In this document: positions 34,623 through 44,196 of the stretch, one piece after another
How positions within the stretch are numbered: position 1 is the stretch's first letter
How the letters are laid out: each line of letters starts with the position of its first letter
Source of the DNA: Gilvimarinus xylanilyticus
Lineage (GTDB): Bacteria > Pseudomonadota > Gammaproteobacteria > Pseudomonadales > Cellvibrionaceae
DNA: 64,000 bases
Reading direction: 5' to 3'
Assembly (NCBI RefSeq): GCF_024195295.1
Contig: NZ_JAMFTH010000004.1
Coordinates: forward strand, 278,541-342,540
Made by a program: the position numbers and the translations under genes
The notes under the pieces: model-generated
What the model saw: only the letters and a program-made list of their open reading frames with translations
Told to the model about the DNA's origin: nothing
Database searches by the model: none

Positions 34623-35363
34623 ATGAACGAGCGGCAGCGTCATCAATATTTAAGTGCCATGGGGATCGACAGCTTCATCCCCAGAGTGCTGCTACCTCAC
34701 GCTCCGGCCCCCACTCTGTGCGACTTGCCGGTAGTTAGCGAAACGCCTGCGCCCCCCCTATCTGCCCCCGTGCAGAACAATCCAATGGCGCCGCCAGCCC
34801 CCAGTCAAGTGGGGAATATGCTGGGCGATATGGGCATTGCGACCGACAAAAAGCCGGTGCGCAAAGAGCCGCTTAACCTTTATCTGCCCCAGCCCAAAAA
34901 AGGCGTCACCCCGGTGCATCTGCACCTGTGGCGCCCCAGTAATAAGCTGCTGATTATTGATGAGCACACCCCGGGTGCTGCCTTACCCACGGATAGATTG
35001 CTGGCGAGTATTCTGCGCGCTTGTCGCCAGCACAACATACCTTTGGGTGAGCCCGAGCGTATGCGCTGCCCGCTGAATGAACAGCTGGCGAAAATGTACA
35101 GCCAGGACGATCTGCGCGAAGAGCTGCAAGCCTGGCTAAGCGAGGAACTTGCCAAGCAGCAAGAGCCTGAGCTGTGGTTAATGGGGCCCGAGGCAGCGCA
35201 GTGGTTTGTAAGCCCGGAAAACGTGCCCGAGGCTTTCAGCCAAACCCAGCTAAACCTTACCGGCACCCAACGCCAACCCGCTATTGTGCTGCCAAGTTTG
35301 AGCAAATTACTGCAAGAACCACAACTAAAACAAAAAATTTGGCCTACCTTGAATGGCGTTTAA
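34623..35363 (+). CDS. Probable DNA polymerase III psi-subunit-like protein upstream of rimI
   Basis: This is a 246-residue protein. The N-terminus MNERQRHQYLSAMGIDSFIP resembles the conserved opening of the gene that precedes rimI in Pseudomonas and relatives, which I recall being assigned as a divergent psi (HolD) subunit. A Pro/Ala-rich linker (residues 25-65) is followed by 'KLLIIDEHTPGAALPTDRLL', 'QQEPELWLMGPEAAQWF' and 'RQPAIVLPSLSKLLQEP', compatible with a small alpha/beta domain. Its stop overlaps the rimI start by 11 nt, as in holD-rimI operons. The psi assignment relies mainly on position and the short motif. Confidence 0.5.
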   Translation: MNERQRHQYLSAMGIDSFIPRVLLPHAPAPTLCDLPVVSETPAPPLSAPVQNNPMAPPAPSQVGNMLGDMGIATDKKPVRKEPLNLYLPQPKKGVTPVHLHLWRPSNKLLIIDEHTPGAALPTDRLLASILRACRQHNIPLGEPERMRCPLNEQLAKMYSQDDLREELQAWLSEELAKQQEPELWLMGPEAAQWFVSPENVPEAFSQTQLNLTGTQRQPAIVLPSLSKLLQEPQLKQKIWPTLNGV

Positions 35364-35862
35364 ACCCTTAGACCCGAACACCTTAACAGGCGACTGCCAA
35401 ACCGCTACCGGCGAAACACTGACCTTGCGACCTTTGACGGAAGCCGATATCGAGCCGCTGTGCGAGATTGAAAAACGCGCCCACTCTCACCCCTGGAGTC
35501 GCCGCCTATTTACCGACTGCCTACACTCGCGCCAGCGCTGCATTCTTATTTTTACCGGCCGGACGCTTGTGGGCTATTTTGTCGTGACCTATGCCGCCGG
35601 CAGCGCCGAGCTGTTAAATATTGCGATTGATCCCTCGCAACAAGGAAAAGGCCTGGCCTTTGCGGCACTTACGCATTTAATCCAAGCACTAAACGGCGTC
35701 GCCGAGACTTTATATTTAGAAGTGCGCGAATCCAACCAGTCGGCTATTGCCTTATATCAAAAGCTGGGGTTTGCCGAGGTGGGCATTCGGCCCAATTACT
35801 ACCCCGCCGCAAAAGGCCGCGAAGATGCGGTGATTATGGCTTTCAGTTTTGTAGATGAGTGA
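35353..35862 (+). CDS. rimI: Ribosomal protein S18 alanine N-acetyltransferase
   Basis: This 169-residue GNAT protein has 'LRPLTEADIEPLCEIEKRAH' followed by 'SHPWSRRLF', a RimI hallmark. The acetyl-CoA loop is 'IDPSQQGKGLAFAAL', and the C-terminus carries 'LEVRESNQSAIALYQKLGFA' and 'RPNYYP', also RimI-specific. It acetylates the N-terminus of S18. It overlaps the psi-like gene by 11 nt. It is about 20 residues longer at the N-terminus than E. coli RimI. The stop is followed within 15 bp by an interspersed repeat whose dyad GCGGCGGCAAAGCCGCG plus CTTTTT could terminate transcription. Confidence 0.88.
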   Translation: MAFKPLDPNTLTGDCQTATGETLTLRPLTEADIEPLCEIEKRAHSHPWSRRLFTDCLHSRQRCILIFTGRTLVGYFVVTYAAGSAELLNIAIDPSQQGKGLAFAALTHLIQALNGVAETLYLEVRESNQSAIALYQKLGFAEVGIRPNYYPAAKGREDAVIMAFSFVDE

Positions 35863-35867
35863 TGGAT

Positions 35868-36030
35868 AGCGGCGGCAAAGCCGCGCTTTTTATCTGGATT
35901 CCAAATCACGTTTGGAATGACGGAAATTTCAGCTCCTGTCATTTCTTGAAGTCCGTTAGTTTTTGACCCCTGTCATTCCATGCCCCGACACGGAACCCAG
36001 CGATAGAACGCGCCTTGTCGCAACATACAC
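35868..36030. repeat. Two opposed interspersed hairpin repeats between rimI and ilvH
   Basis: A plus-oriented copy at about 35868-35925 has the dyad GCGGCGGCAAAGCCGC, then GCTTTTTATCTGG and ATTCCAAATCACGTTTGGAA plus TGACGG. A minus-oriented copy at about 35966-36027 has TGTCATTCCATGCCCCGACA, CGGAACCCAG and a weak dyad. They sit between two convergent genes and each points its T-run away from the nearest gene end, as a terminator would. Confidence 0.7.
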
Positions 36031-36044
36031 ACGATAGGGAAAGG

Positions 36045-36072
36045 AAAAACGGCTCCGCCGACAACGGAGCCG
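36045..36072 (-). terminator. Rho-independent terminator of ilvIH
   Basis: On the minus strand CGGCTCCG (36072-36065) and CGGAGCCG (36057-36050) form an 8-bp GC-rich stem with a 7-nt loop, followed by five T (36049-36045). It lies 10 bp past the ilvH stop. Confidence 0.8.
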
Positions 36073-36081
36073 GAAGGCAGG

Positions 36082-36573
36082 TTACAGGCTTAACACCTTC
36101 TCGCCCCGGGCGATACCCGAGACACCCGAGCGGACCACTTCCAAGATAGAAGCATCGCCCACGGCTTGTAAGAAGGCGTCCAGCTTGTCGCTGGTGCCGG
36201 TAATTTGAATGATGTACAGGCTGGCGGTAACGTCCACGATCTGACCGCGGAAGATATCCACACAGCGCTTAATTTCGGCGCGTTGAGCACCGGCGGCTTT
36301 GACTTTGATCAGCATCACTTCGCGTTCGATGTGAGCGCCCTCGGTCAAGTCCACCAGCTTTACCACATCGATCAACTTGTTCAGATGCTTAGTGATCTGC
36401 TCAATTTTGTGATCGTCACCAATGGTGGTTAACGTCAGACGCGACAAAGTCTCGTCTTCGGTAGGCGCCACGGTGAGCGATTCGATATTGTAACCACGCT
36501 GTGAAAATAGCCCCACGACCCGCGACAGCGAGCCGGGTTCGTTTTCCATTAATACTGAAATAATTCGTCTCAT
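36082..36573 (-). CDS. ilvH: Acetolactate synthase, small (regulatory) subunit
   Basis: This 163-residue protein starts MRRIISVLMENEPGSLSRVV, the ACT domain (residues 1-75) that binds valine, with 'FSQRGYNIESLTVAPTED'. The C-terminal domain 'REVMLIKVKAAGAQRAEIKR' follows. It activates the large subunit and confers feedback inhibition. The ATG at 36573 lies 1 bp after the ilvI stop; a longer in-frame start at 36645 would lie inside ilvI. A strong terminator follows. Confidence 0.95.
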   Translation of the reverse strand: MRRIISVLMENEPGSLSRVVGLFSQRGYNIESLTVAPTEDETLSRLTLTTIGDDHKIEQITKHLNKLIDVVKLVDLTEGAHIEREVMLIKVKAAGAQRAEIKRCVDIFRGQIVDVTASLYIIQITGTSDKLDAFLQAVGDASILEVVRSGVSGIARGEKVLSL

Positions 36574-36574
36574 C

Positions 36575-38308
36575 TTATGTGCGCTCCGTTTTGCTGACCC
36601 ACATATCGCGCATGGAGGCGCCGGCAATTTGCATGGGGTAAACATGCTCAGAAGTGTCTACTGCGATGTCCATAAAGACCACGCGGTCTTTCATGGCAAA
36701 GCACTCTTCCATTTTCGCCTTTAGGTCGTCTTTTTGGGTCACGCGCATACCGACATGGCCATAGGCTTCCATTAACTTCACGAAGTCGGGCAAGGAGTCT
36801 TCGTACAGACTTTCGGAATAACGGCTGTCGTACTGCATATCCTGCCACTGGCGTACCATGCCGAGGGCCTGGTTATTGAGGCAGATAATTTTTACCGGCA
36901 GATGATACTGGGTGAGCGTGGCCAACTCTTCGATACACATCTGAATGCTACCCTCGCCGGTCACACAGGCCACGACCGCATCGCGATGCGCCATTTGCAC
37001 GCCCAGCGCGGCAGGCAAGCCAAAGCCCATGGTGCCCAGACCACCGGAGTTGATCCAGCGGCGCGGTTTGTCGAACAGGTAATACTGCGCGGCAAACATC
37101 TGGTGCTGCCCCACATCGGAGGTGATATAAGCATCGCCGCCGGTTACTTCATGCAGCGCTTTAATTACGTCTTGCGGCATGATTTTCTCGCCGCCGGTGT
37201 TATAACGCGGCGCTGTGTACAAGCCATGGCTGTCGCGCCACTCGTCGATTTGCTCCCACCAGTTTTTGATCGCCGCCGCGTCTGGCTTTTGCTCGCTTTC
37301 GCCAATCAGCGCCAGCATTTCGCTCAATACACTGTCCACCGCGCCCACAATGGGAATATCGGCGGTTACGGTTTTAGAAATAGACGCGGGGTCGACATCA
37401 ATGTGAACAATTTTGGCGTTAGGGCAGAACTTGTTAACCGCGTTGGTTACCCGATCGTCAAAGCGCGCGCCCACCGCCAAAATGGCATCGGCATTGTGCA
37501 TGGCCATGTTGGCTTCGTAAGTGCCGTGCATACCCAACATACCCAAAAACTGACGGTCGCTGCCCGGGTAGCAACCCAAGCCCATCAGAGTGTTGGTAAC
37601 CGGGTAATTCAGCTTGCGGGCAATATCGGTTAATAGCTCAGAGCCGTTGCCCTGAACCACCCCGCCACCGGCATAAATAACCGGGCGTTTGGATTCCAGC
37701 ATCAGCTGAACGGCTTTTTTGATTTGCCCCGCATGACCGCGAGTGGCCGGAGTGTAAGAGCGAATCTTCACCTTCTCCGGATACTCGTAGGGATAGGTAT
37801 CAAACGGGTTAGTGATATCTTTGGGGATATCAATGACCACCGGACCGGGGCGACCGGTGCGGGCGATGTAGTAAGCCTTTTTGATCACCTCGGGAATATC
37901 GCGAGCGTCGCGTACCATAAAGCTGTGCTTTACGATGGGACGTGAGATACCCACCATATCCGTTTCCTGGAAGGCGTCTTCGCCGATGCGCTCGGAGACG
38001 ACCTGTCCGGACAGCACCACCATGGGAATAGAATCCATATAGGCGGTGGCAATGCCAGTAATAGCGTTGGTGGCGCCGGGGCCAGAAGTAACCAACACGG
38101 TTCCCACATCGCCGGTTGAGCGCGAATAGGCATCGGCCGCATGGGTAGCGGCTTGCTCGTGACGCACCAAAATGTGCTTAACGTCTTTTTGTCGGAAAAT
38201 AGCGTCGTATATGTGCAGCGCAGCGCCACCGGGGTAGCCGAAAACGGTTGTTACGCCTTCGTCCCGCAGCGCGCGAATTAACATATCGCCGCCTGATAGC
38301 ATTTCCAC
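36575..38308 (-). CDS. ilvI: Acetolactate synthase, large (catalytic) subunit
   Basis: This 577-residue ThDP enzyme has the catalytic Glu in '[19 protein letters not shown]' and '[20 protein letters not shown]'. The ThDP motif runs from '[20 protein letters not shown]' (E replaces the first D of the usual GDG..) to '[16 protein letters not shown]', and the '[15 protein letters not shown]' loop is also present. It condenses pyruvate, or pyruvate and 2-ketobutyrate, in branched-chain amino acid synthesis. The pairing with ilvH 1 bp downstream supports the ilvI name, but ilvB-type naming is equally possible. Confidence 0.95.
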   Translation of the reverse strand: MEMLSGGDMLIRALRDEGVTTVFGYPGGAALHIYDAIFRQKDVKHILVRHEQAATHAADAYSRSTGDVGTVLVTSGPGATNAITGIATAYMDSIPMVVLSGQVVSERIGEDAFQETDMVGISRPIVKHSFMVRDARDIPEVIKKAYYIARTGRPGPVVIDIPKDITNPFDTYPYEYPEKVKIRSYTPATRGHAGQIKKAVQLMLESKRPVIYAGGGVVQGNGSELLTDIARKLNYPVTNTLMGLGCYPGSDRQFLGMLGMHGTYEANMAMHNADAILAVGARFDDRVTNAVNKFCPNAKIVHIDVDPASISKTVTADIPIVGAVDSVLSEMLALIGESEQKPDAAAIKNWWEQIDEWRDSHGLYTAPRYNTGGEKIMPQDVIKALHEVTGGDAYITSDVGQHQMFAAQYYLFDKPRRWINSGGLGTMGFGLPAALGVQMAHRDAVVACVTGEGSIQMCIEELATLTQYHLPVKIICLNNQALGMVRQWQDMQYDSRYSESLYEDSLPDFVKLMEAYGHVGMRVTQKDDLKAKMEECFAMKDRVVFMDIAVDTSEHVYPMQIAGASMRDMWVSKTERT

Positions 38309-38724
38309 GTTATTTCCCCTTTAAACTGCTTGAGTCAAATAAAATAAATAGGCTCCACTATAGCAAAGCAACAGGGCTTGTTGCCGCCAAAGTGGCAAGT
38401 CTATGTGAATTCAGGATTCCCCAAGTTACGCGCTGGTAGCAATTGCGGTTTCTTGGGCAGGCGGCATCGGTGGATGCGCCTACGCGGTGCGGATGGTTCA
38501 ACAAGCGGGTGACTTGCTGGCGCGGCCAGGTGCCGAGGTTTTCGGCGGGTTCGCGAGCCATCTAGCGAGAGGGTGTATTGTCGCAATATACGCCGTAAAG
38601 TCAAGGAATGCGGGCGATTTGCTGGCGCAAAAGGCATCAAATTCACAAATCGCGCACGAGGTTTCACACGGCGAGAAAATTCAGGTTATAGTGATCAGTC
38701 TAAAAAGCTCTAATAGGTGAGATT
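38309..38724. other. Divergent gap between ilvI and the DUF4124 gene
   Basis: These 416 bp must contain the ilvIH promoter and the DUF4124 gene promoter. On the minus strand a TATAGT lies near 38357-38362, about 50 bp before ilvI, but no good -35 accompanies it. Short frames here have no family look. I see no branched-chain leader peptide with Leu/Val/Ile codon runs, and no interspersed hairpin copy. Confidence 0.35.
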
Positions 38725-39147
38725 ATGATCGCATCAATGTGGCGTATTGCCTTGGTACTCGTTGCACTGGCCGGCGCTAGTTTACCCGCTGTGGCGGCGG
38801 ATACTTTTTACAAGTGGGAAAGCGAAGACGGCACTACCCACTACGGCACCCGCCCACCCAATGGGGTTGAGAGCACGGCGATTCAGCCCAAAACCGGCCA
38901 CAGCGAACCGGTCAACTATTCCCACGGGCAAAGCGACGATAAACAGGCACAGGCCTCAAGCGCCGCAGCCGAGCAATCCACCAAAGACCCCGCCCGCTGC
39001 GAAGCAGCCACCAAAAACGCTGACATTCTGGGCCGGGGCGGCCGGGTACGCGAACCCACGGATGATGGCAGCTTTCGCTATTTGAGCGAAGAAGAGAAGG
39101 CCGACAGGTTAGAGCAAGCCCGTCAGGCGATAGAGGAGTCTTGCTGA
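38725..39147 (+). CDS. DUF4124-domain exported protein
   Basis: This is a 140-residue protein. A signal peptide covers residues 1-25 (MIASMWRIALVLVALAGASL, cleavage likely after AVAA). Next comes the DUF4124 start 'DTFYKWESEDGTTHYGTRPP', in which a short beta unit contains YxW.D..G..H[YF]...P. The remainder is hydrophilic and rich in Ser/Ala/Gln, with one Cys in the middle and one at the end (CEAA..., EESC). The function of this periplasmic family is not known. It appears to be a single-gene unit. The stop is followed by a repeat copy. Confidence 0.75.
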   Translation: MIASMWRIALVLVALAGASLPAVAADTFYKWESEDGTTHYGTRPPNGVESTAIQPKTGHSEPVNYSHGQSDDKQAQASSAAAEQSTKDPARCEAATKNADILGRGGRVREPTDDGSFRYLSEEEKADRLEQARQAIEESC

Positions 39148-39177
39148 TGAGCCCGGTTACGGATTACCGAAGCATGA

Positions 39178-39545
39178 GACGCTAACGCGCGCTTTTTAAC
39201 TGGATCCTCGATCGTGGCCGAGGATGACCCTCGGTGGTGGCAAAGCTGACGGTGCCAGCATCCAAAGACGAGGGCAGGCGGTTTCCGTTATTTCCGGCAC
39301 CGCTTATGCGCTAGGCTCGTCATCCCGTTCACTCCATCCATTCGCGCCACCGTCACTTCACGCCCCGCCATTTTGCACCACAAGCCTCGGTACTTTCCGT
39401 CACGCCATACCCGAGCCCCCGTCACTCCCTGCAGCAACCCGTTACCCCGTCGTTCCCTGCAGCATCTCCTTACTCCGCCATTCCCTGCGTGTGCCCCCTC
39501 TTCCGTCATTCCGTGCCACGACACGGAATCCAGTCAACGAACGCG
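39178..39545. repeat. Interspersed repeats between the DUF4124 gene and clpB
   Basis: Two family members bracket this gap. A plus-oriented copy lies at about 39178-39229 (ACGCTAACGCGCGCTTTTTA, then CTGGATCCTCGATCGTGGCC and GAGGATGACC). A minus-oriented copy lies at about 39508-39545 (GTCATTCCGTGCCACGACAC, then GGAATCCAG). Between them is a proline-codon-rich, C-rich stretch with loosely repeated CGTCA[CT]TCCCTGC words and no credible gene. Confidence 0.65.
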
Positions 39546-39606
39546 ACTAGAGGCAGCATAAATGCTGCCCAGCTTGTCGCCTCATACAGAATGGCTTTTT
39601 AAAGGG

Positions 39607-42255
39607 TTAGTGGACCTTCCGGGCATTAAAGACAATTTTATCTCCATCCATTTTCGCCTCAATGGTATCCCCGGGAACAAATTTGCCTGCAAGTATTTCC
39701 TGGGCCAGCGGGTTTTCGATTTCCTGCTGAATGGCGCGTTTGAGCGGTCGGGCGCCGTAGACCGGATCGTATCCGGCTTCGGCAAGCTTATCCATAACCT
39801 CATCCGTTAAGTCCAGGGCCATTTCTTTTTCCGCCAAACGCTTACTGAGCTGTGCGGTCTGGATATCGGTAATACCGCGAATCTGGTCTTTGGCCAGCGG
39901 GTGGAACACCACCGCTTCATCAACTCGGTTGATAAATTCGGGACGAAAATGCTGCCCCACCACTTCCATGACGGCATCCTTCATGGCGGCGTAGCGGTTC
40001 TCGTTGTTGGTGGAGTCGGACAGGCCACCGTCGCCGTCAAAGCTCACGGTGTCAAAGGATTTGTCTTCGGCCAGATCCTGAATTCGGTCGGAGCCCAAAT
40101 TCGAGGTCATCACCACCACGGTGTTGCGAAAATCCACGGTGCGACCCTGGCCATCGGTTAAACGGCCGTCGTCTAACACCTGCAGCAGAATATTAAACAC
40201 ATCCGGGTGAGCCTTCTCGATTTCATCCAGCAACAGCACTGAATAGGGCCGGCGGCGTACGGCCTCGGTTAAGTAGCCACCCTCTTCGTAACCGACATAG
40301 CCCGGAGGCGCGCCGATTAAACGGGCTACCGAGTGTTTTTCCATAAACTCAGACATATCAATACGCACCATGGCCTCTTCGGTGTCGAACAGAAACGACG
40401 CTAGGGCTTTACACAATTCGGTTTTACCCACGCCAGTGGGACCCAAAAACAGGAAAGAGCCATTGGGGCGATTGGCGTCCGACAGCCCCGCACGGGAGCG
40501 GCGCACCGCGTTGGAAACGGCCACCACGGCTTCGTTTTGGCCGATAACACGTTTGTGCAGCGCGTCTTCCATTTTTAAAAGCTTTTCGCGTTCGCCTTCC
40601 AACATTTTAGAAACCGGAATACCCGTCCACTTGCTGACGACTTCGGCGATTTCTTCATCGCCCACGCGGTTGCGCAGCAAGGTCATCTCCATCATGTCGA
40701 CCTGGCTGGCCATATCCAGCTGTTTTTCCAGCTCCGGGATAATGCCGTATTGCAATTCCGACATACGCCCCAGATCGCCGGCGCGGCGCGCAGCGTCTAA
40801 ATCCTGACGGGCTTGCTCCAGAGAACTTTTAATTTCTTGCGAGCCGTGCAAGGCCGCTTTTTCGCTGCGCCAGATTTCTTCCAGCTCGGCGTATTTGCGC
40901 TCCAGCTCTTCAATGTCCGTTTTGATTTTTTCCAACCGTTTGCGACTGGCTTCGTCCTCGTCTTTTTTTACCGCTTCACGTTCAATTTTAAGCTGAATAA
41001 GGCGTCGTTCCAGCTTGTCCATCTCCTCGGGCTTGGAGTCGATTTCCATGCGAATGCGACTGCCAGCTTCATCGATTAAATCAATCGCCTTATCCGGCAG
41101 CTGGCGGTCGGTAATATAACGCTGAGATAACTTAGCGGCGGCGATAATCGCGGAGTCGGTAATATTAACGCCATGGTGCAATTCGTAACGCTCTTTCAAG
41201 CCGCGCAAAATCGCAATGGTGTCTTCCTCGGAGGGTTCATCCACCAAGACTTTTTGAAAGCGGCGCTCGAGCGCGGCGTCTTTTTCAATAAACTGGCGAT
41301 ACTCATCCAAGGTGGTGGCGCCCACGCAGTGAAGCTCGCCGCGCGCCAGGGCAGGCTTTAGCATATTGCCGGCATCCATGGCGCCTTCGGCTTTACCGGC
41401 GCCCACCATGGTGTGTAGCTCGTCAATAAACAGAATAATGCGGCCTTCCTGTTTGGACAGCTCGTTCAGCACCGACTTTAAGCGTTCTTCAAAGTCACCA
41501 CGAAACTTGGCACCCGCTAACAACGAGCCTAAATCCAACGATAACAGGCGTTTGTTTTTTAAACCTTCGGGCACTTCACCGTTAACTATACGCTGGGCCA
41601 AACCTTCGACAATGGCGGTTTTACCCACACCCGGTTCACCGATTAACACCGGATTGTTTTTGGTGCGACGTTGCAACACCTGCACGGTGCGGCGAATTTC
41701 ATCGTCGCGCCCAATCACCGGGTCCAGCTTGCCGGCTTCGGCGCGGGCGGTTAAATCGACAGTAAACTTTTCCAATGCCTGGCGGTTGCCCTCGGCATCG
41801 GCGTCGTCCACGGTTTCACCACCGCGCACTGCCTCTACCGCTTGTTTTAGGCGTTCGGTATTGCCGAACTGCTGCAGTAATTTGCCCAGCTCGCTGTCTT
41901 TATCGTCCATGGATGAGATAAGAAGCGACTCGCTGGAGACAAATTTATCCCCCGCTTTTTGCGCGTGGCGATCGGCCAGGTTCAGCAAGCGCGCCAACTC
42001 TTGCGACATACGCACATCGCCGGATGGGCTCTGAACCTTAGCCAGCCGATCCAGCGCTTTGTTGAGTTCGTTGCGCAGGCCTTTCACATCAAAGCCGGCC
42101 TGAGATAACAGCGGCTGCACAGTGCCGCCCTGCTGATCCAGCAAGGCCAGCATTAAATGCGCGGGCTCCAGCTGAGTGTGGTCGCGCCCTACCGCCATGG
42201 ACTGAGCGTCGGACAACGCCAGCTGCAGTTGATTGGTTAAACGGTCGATTCGCAT
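39607..42255 (-). CDS. clpB: ATP-dependent disaggregase ClpB
   Basis: This 882-residue protein contains the N-domain (residues 1-145), AAA+ module 1 with Walker A GEPGVGKT and '[20 protein letters not shown]', the coiled-coil M-domain (about 400-525, '[20 protein letters not shown]'), and AAA+ module 2 with Walker [10 protein letters not shown] and '[20 protein letters not shown]'. With DnaK it rescues aggregated proteins. It is some 20 residues longer than typical ClpB. The extra length is an acidic, Asp/Ser-rich loop ([20 protein letters not shown]) after '[14 protein letters not shown]' in module 2. No heat-shock promoter was recognised upstream. Confidence 0.96.
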   Translation of the reverse strand: MRIDRLTNQLQLALSDAQSMAVGRDHTQLEPAHLMLALLDQQGGTVQPLLSQAGFDVKGLRNELNKALDRLAKVQSPSGDVRMSQELARLLNLADRHAQKAGDKFVSSESLLISSMDDKDSELGKLLQQFGNTERLKQAVEAVRGGETVDDADAEGNRQALEKFTVDLTARAEAGKLDPVIGRDDEIRRTVQVLQRRTKNNPVLIGEPGVGKTAIVEGLAQRIVNGEVPEGLKNKRLLSLDLGSLLAGAKFRGDFEERLKSVLNELSKQEGRIILFIDELHTMVGAGKAEGAMDAGNMLKPALARGELHCVGATTLDEYRQFIEKDAALERRFQKVLVDEPSEEDTIAILRGLKERYELHHGVNITDSAIIAAAKLSQRYITDRQLPDKAIDLIDEAGSRIRMEIDSKPEEMDKLERRLIQLKIEREAVKKDEDEASRKRLEKIKTDIEELERKYAELEEIWRSEKAALHGSQEIKSSLEQARQDLDAARRAGDLGRMSELQYGIIPELEKQLDMASQVDMMEMTLLRNRVGDEEIAEVVSKWTGIPVSKMLEGEREKLLKMEDALHKRVIGQNEAVVAVSNAVRRSRAGLSDANRPNGSFLFLGPTGVGKTELCKALASFLFDTEEAMVRIDMSEFMEKHSVARLIGAPPGYVGYEEGGYLTEAVRRRPYSVLLLDEIEKAHPDVFNILLQVLDDGRLTDGQGRTVDFRNTVVVMTSNLGSDRIQDLAEDKSFDTVSFDGDGGLSDSTNNENRYAAMKDAVMEVVGQHFRPEFINRVDEAVVFHPLAKDQIRGITDIQTAQLSKRLAEKEMALDLTDEVMDKLAEAGYDPVYGARPLKRAIQQEIENPLAQEILAGKFVPGDTIEAKMDGDKIVFNARKVH

Positions 42256-42324
42256 GGGTTATTCCCTCAAAAATACTTGATTGCTTGCTTATTAAAGTAG
42301 GGGCAGTTGGAGGGAAATCAAGTT

Positions 42325-42360
42325 ATTCGTCTGACGTCAGGCGTCGGACGTCAGACGAAT
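42325..42360. repeat. 36-bp palindrome at the pgeF stop
   Basis: Perfect 14-bp arms ATTCGTCTGACGTC (42325-42338) and GACGTCAGACGAAT (42347-42360) enclose an 8-bp loop. The right arm ends at the first base of the pgeF stop codon. No T-run follows on the minus strand, so it is not a standard terminator. A related sequence lies at 59081-59112, directly after the fkpB stop. Confidence 0.8.
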
Positions 42361-43118
42361 CATTTAATCCATATCGCCGTGGCCATACGGCCGGTGTGTT
42401 TACCATCGCGGCGATAGGAGTAAAAACGTTTGCTATCGCGGTAGGTACAAAAGTTTCCACCGTAAACCTGTTGGACACCGCAAGCGTTAAGGGCAGCGCG
42501 GGCCAGGGCGTATAGGTCGGCGTAAAAATGCATGGGCTTGCGTCCTGGCTGCATGGCGGCGGCGATGGCGTCCGTGTGCTCATCGGACTGTGCATTTTTA
42601 AAGAAGGCTTCGAGCACATCAATACCCACCTCAAAATACTCTGGGCCTATAGCGGGCCCCAGCCACGCGAGCAACCGCTGCGGCTTGGCGTTAAAGCGAT
42701 TCACGGCCCTGGGCACAATACCGCGAGCCAGCGAACGCCAACCGGCATGCACGGCGGCTACTTCGTCGCCCTTCTCGCTGCACAATAAAATGGGCAGACA
42801 ATCGGCGGTGAGCACGGCGCAGGGCAAGCCACGGGTGCGCGTAAAACTGCCATCGGCGGTGCGTACCCGGCCATCGCTTTGGGCGGCAACCACTTTAACG
42901 CCGTGAATTTGCTCCAGCCACTGAGGCCCCTGGGGCCAATGGCAGGCCTGAGCCAGACCTTGCCGGTTGCTTTCTACTTTTTGCGAATCATCCCCCACAT
43001 GCAGCGCCAGGTTGTTACTGTCGTAGGGCGCGGTGCTGACGCCTGCGGATCGGGTGGTGGCAATAGCGCCCACACAAGCCGGGGCGGGCCAATCGGGGCT
43101 GATGAACGCGTTAGTCAT
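42360..43118 (-). CDS. pgeF: YfiH/PgeF-family laccase-domain purine nucleoside phosphorylase
   Basis: This 252-residue protein has the family's metal-binding residues: His in 'WLEQIHGVKVV', Cys in 'LTADCLPILLCS' and His in 'VAAVHAGWRSLARGI'. The C-terminal 'FCTYRDSKRFYSYRRDG' and 'TGRMATAIWI' are also diagnostic. Family members act on purine nucleosides and on peptidoglycan precursors to keep the L-Ala/Ser choice correct. The ATG overlaps the rluD stop by 8 nt (ATGACTAA), the usual rluD-yfiH coupling. Confidence 0.92.
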   Translation of the reverse strand: MTNAFISPDWPAPACVGAIATTRSAGVSTAPYDSNNLALHVGDDSQKVESNRQGLAQACHWPQGPQWLEQIHGVKVVAAQSDGRVRTADGSFTRTRGLPCAVLTADCLPILLCSEKGDEVAAVHAGWRSLARGIVPRAVNRFNAKPQRLLAWLGPAIGPEYFEVGIDVLEAFFKNAQSDEHTDAIAAAMQPGRKPMHFYADLYALARAALNACGVQQVYGGNFCTYRDSKRFYSYRRDGKHTGRMATAIWIK

Positions 43119-44064
43119 CCGCTTGCTCCAATGCGTTTAACAGTTGCACCATATCCTCCGGCAGAGGCGCCTGCCAACTCATAGACTGTTCGCTGTGCGG
43201 GTGAACTAACCCCAAGCTGGCCGCGTGCAGCGCCTGGCGGGGAAAGCTACGGAGCGCCTCTAGCAACTCGGCCGAGGCGCCGGCCGGCTTACGAAAACGC
43301 CCGCCATAGACCGGATCGCCCACCAAGGGGTGGTTAATATGCGCCATGTGCACGCGAATCTGGTGGGTGCGACCGGTCTCAAGCTTAAGACGCAAATGGG
43401 CGTGCTGGGTAAAACGCTGCAATACCCGGTAGTGAGTAACGGCCTCTTTGCCGCTGACAGGCACCACGGCCATTAGCTTGCGCTGTTTGGGGTGGCGACC
43501 AATGGGGGCGTCCACCTTGCCGCCACCGGTAAACTGGCCCACGGCGACCGCCTCGTATTCGCGGCTGACACTGCGCGCCTGTAACTGGGCCACCAGGTTA
43601 TGGTGGGCGGCTAAGGTTTTGGCAACCACCATCAGGCCCGTGGTGTCTTTATCCAGGCGATGCACGATACCTGCCCGGGGCAATTGTGCCTGATCGGGAT
43701 TATGGTACAAAAGTGCATTGACCAGAGTGCCGCTGTAATTGCCCGCTGCCGGGTGCACTACCAAGCCCGCGGGTTTATTGACCACCAACAGGTGTTCGTC
43801 CTCAAAGACGATATCCAGGGGAATATCTTCTGCCTCCCAGGTGTCATCGGCTACCAGTTCGGCGCGCAAAGCGAGGATTTCTCCCCCCAGCAGCTTGTCT
43901 TTGGGCTTGGCGCTGGCGCCGTCCACAGTAAGCTGCCCCGCCTTAATCCACTCTTTTAGGCGCTCGCGGGAATAATCGGGGAACAACCCCGCCGCCACCT
44001 GGTCAAATCGCTGGCCTCGCTGTTCCCGGGGCACCTGGGCGGCAAGGTCTATGGTCTGACTCAT
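43111..44064 (-). CDS. rluD: 23S rRNA pseudouridine synthase RluD
   Basis: This 317-residue protein has an S4 RNA-binding domain in residues ~15-80 ('QRFDQVAAGLFPDYSRERLK') and a catalytic domain with 'GIVHRLDKDTTGLMVVAKT' containing the essential Asp, then 'KLETGRTHQIRVHMAHINHP'. It makes the pseudouridines of helix 69 (positions 1911, 1915 and 1917 in E. coli numbering). It is divergent from bamD, as in many gammaproteobacteria, and couples to pgeF. Confidence 0.95.
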   Translation of the reverse strand: MSQTIDLAAQVPREQRGQRFDQVAAGLFPDYSRERLKEWIKAGQLTVDGASAKPKDKLLGGEILALRAELVADDTWEAEDIPLDIVFEDEHLLVVNKPAGLVVHPAAGNYSGTLVNALLYHNPDQAQLPRAGIVHRLDKDTTGLMVVAKTLAAHHNLVAQLQARSVSREYEAVAVGQFTGGGKVDAPIGRHPKQRKLMAVVPVSGKEAVTHYRVLQRFTQHAHLRLKLETGRTHQIRVHMAHINHPLVGDPVYGGRFRKPAGASAELLEALRSFPRQALHAASLGLVHPHSEQSMSWQAPLPEDMVQLLNALEQADD

Positions 44065-44196
44065 CCGTTTACTCTCGTGATGCGGGGGTCTGCTTTGGCT
44101 TGGCCCCCGACTGTGTTTAAATAGCGCCCTGTACGGCGGGCGGTTGTGGCCTTAGCCTGAATTGCGTGATGATAACGAATTGTGAGCCCTAACCCT

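Noticed and set aside
38401..38667. 88-codon minus-strand frame upstream of ilvI as an attenuator leader
   Set aside because: It has no run of branched-chain amino acid codons, no clear ribosome site and an Arg/Pro-rich random-looking composition.
39224..39550. 108-residue Pro/Ser-rich frame between the DUF4124 gene and clpB
   Set aside because: It is composed of repeat DNA and C-rich low-complexity sequence with no domain or ribosome site.
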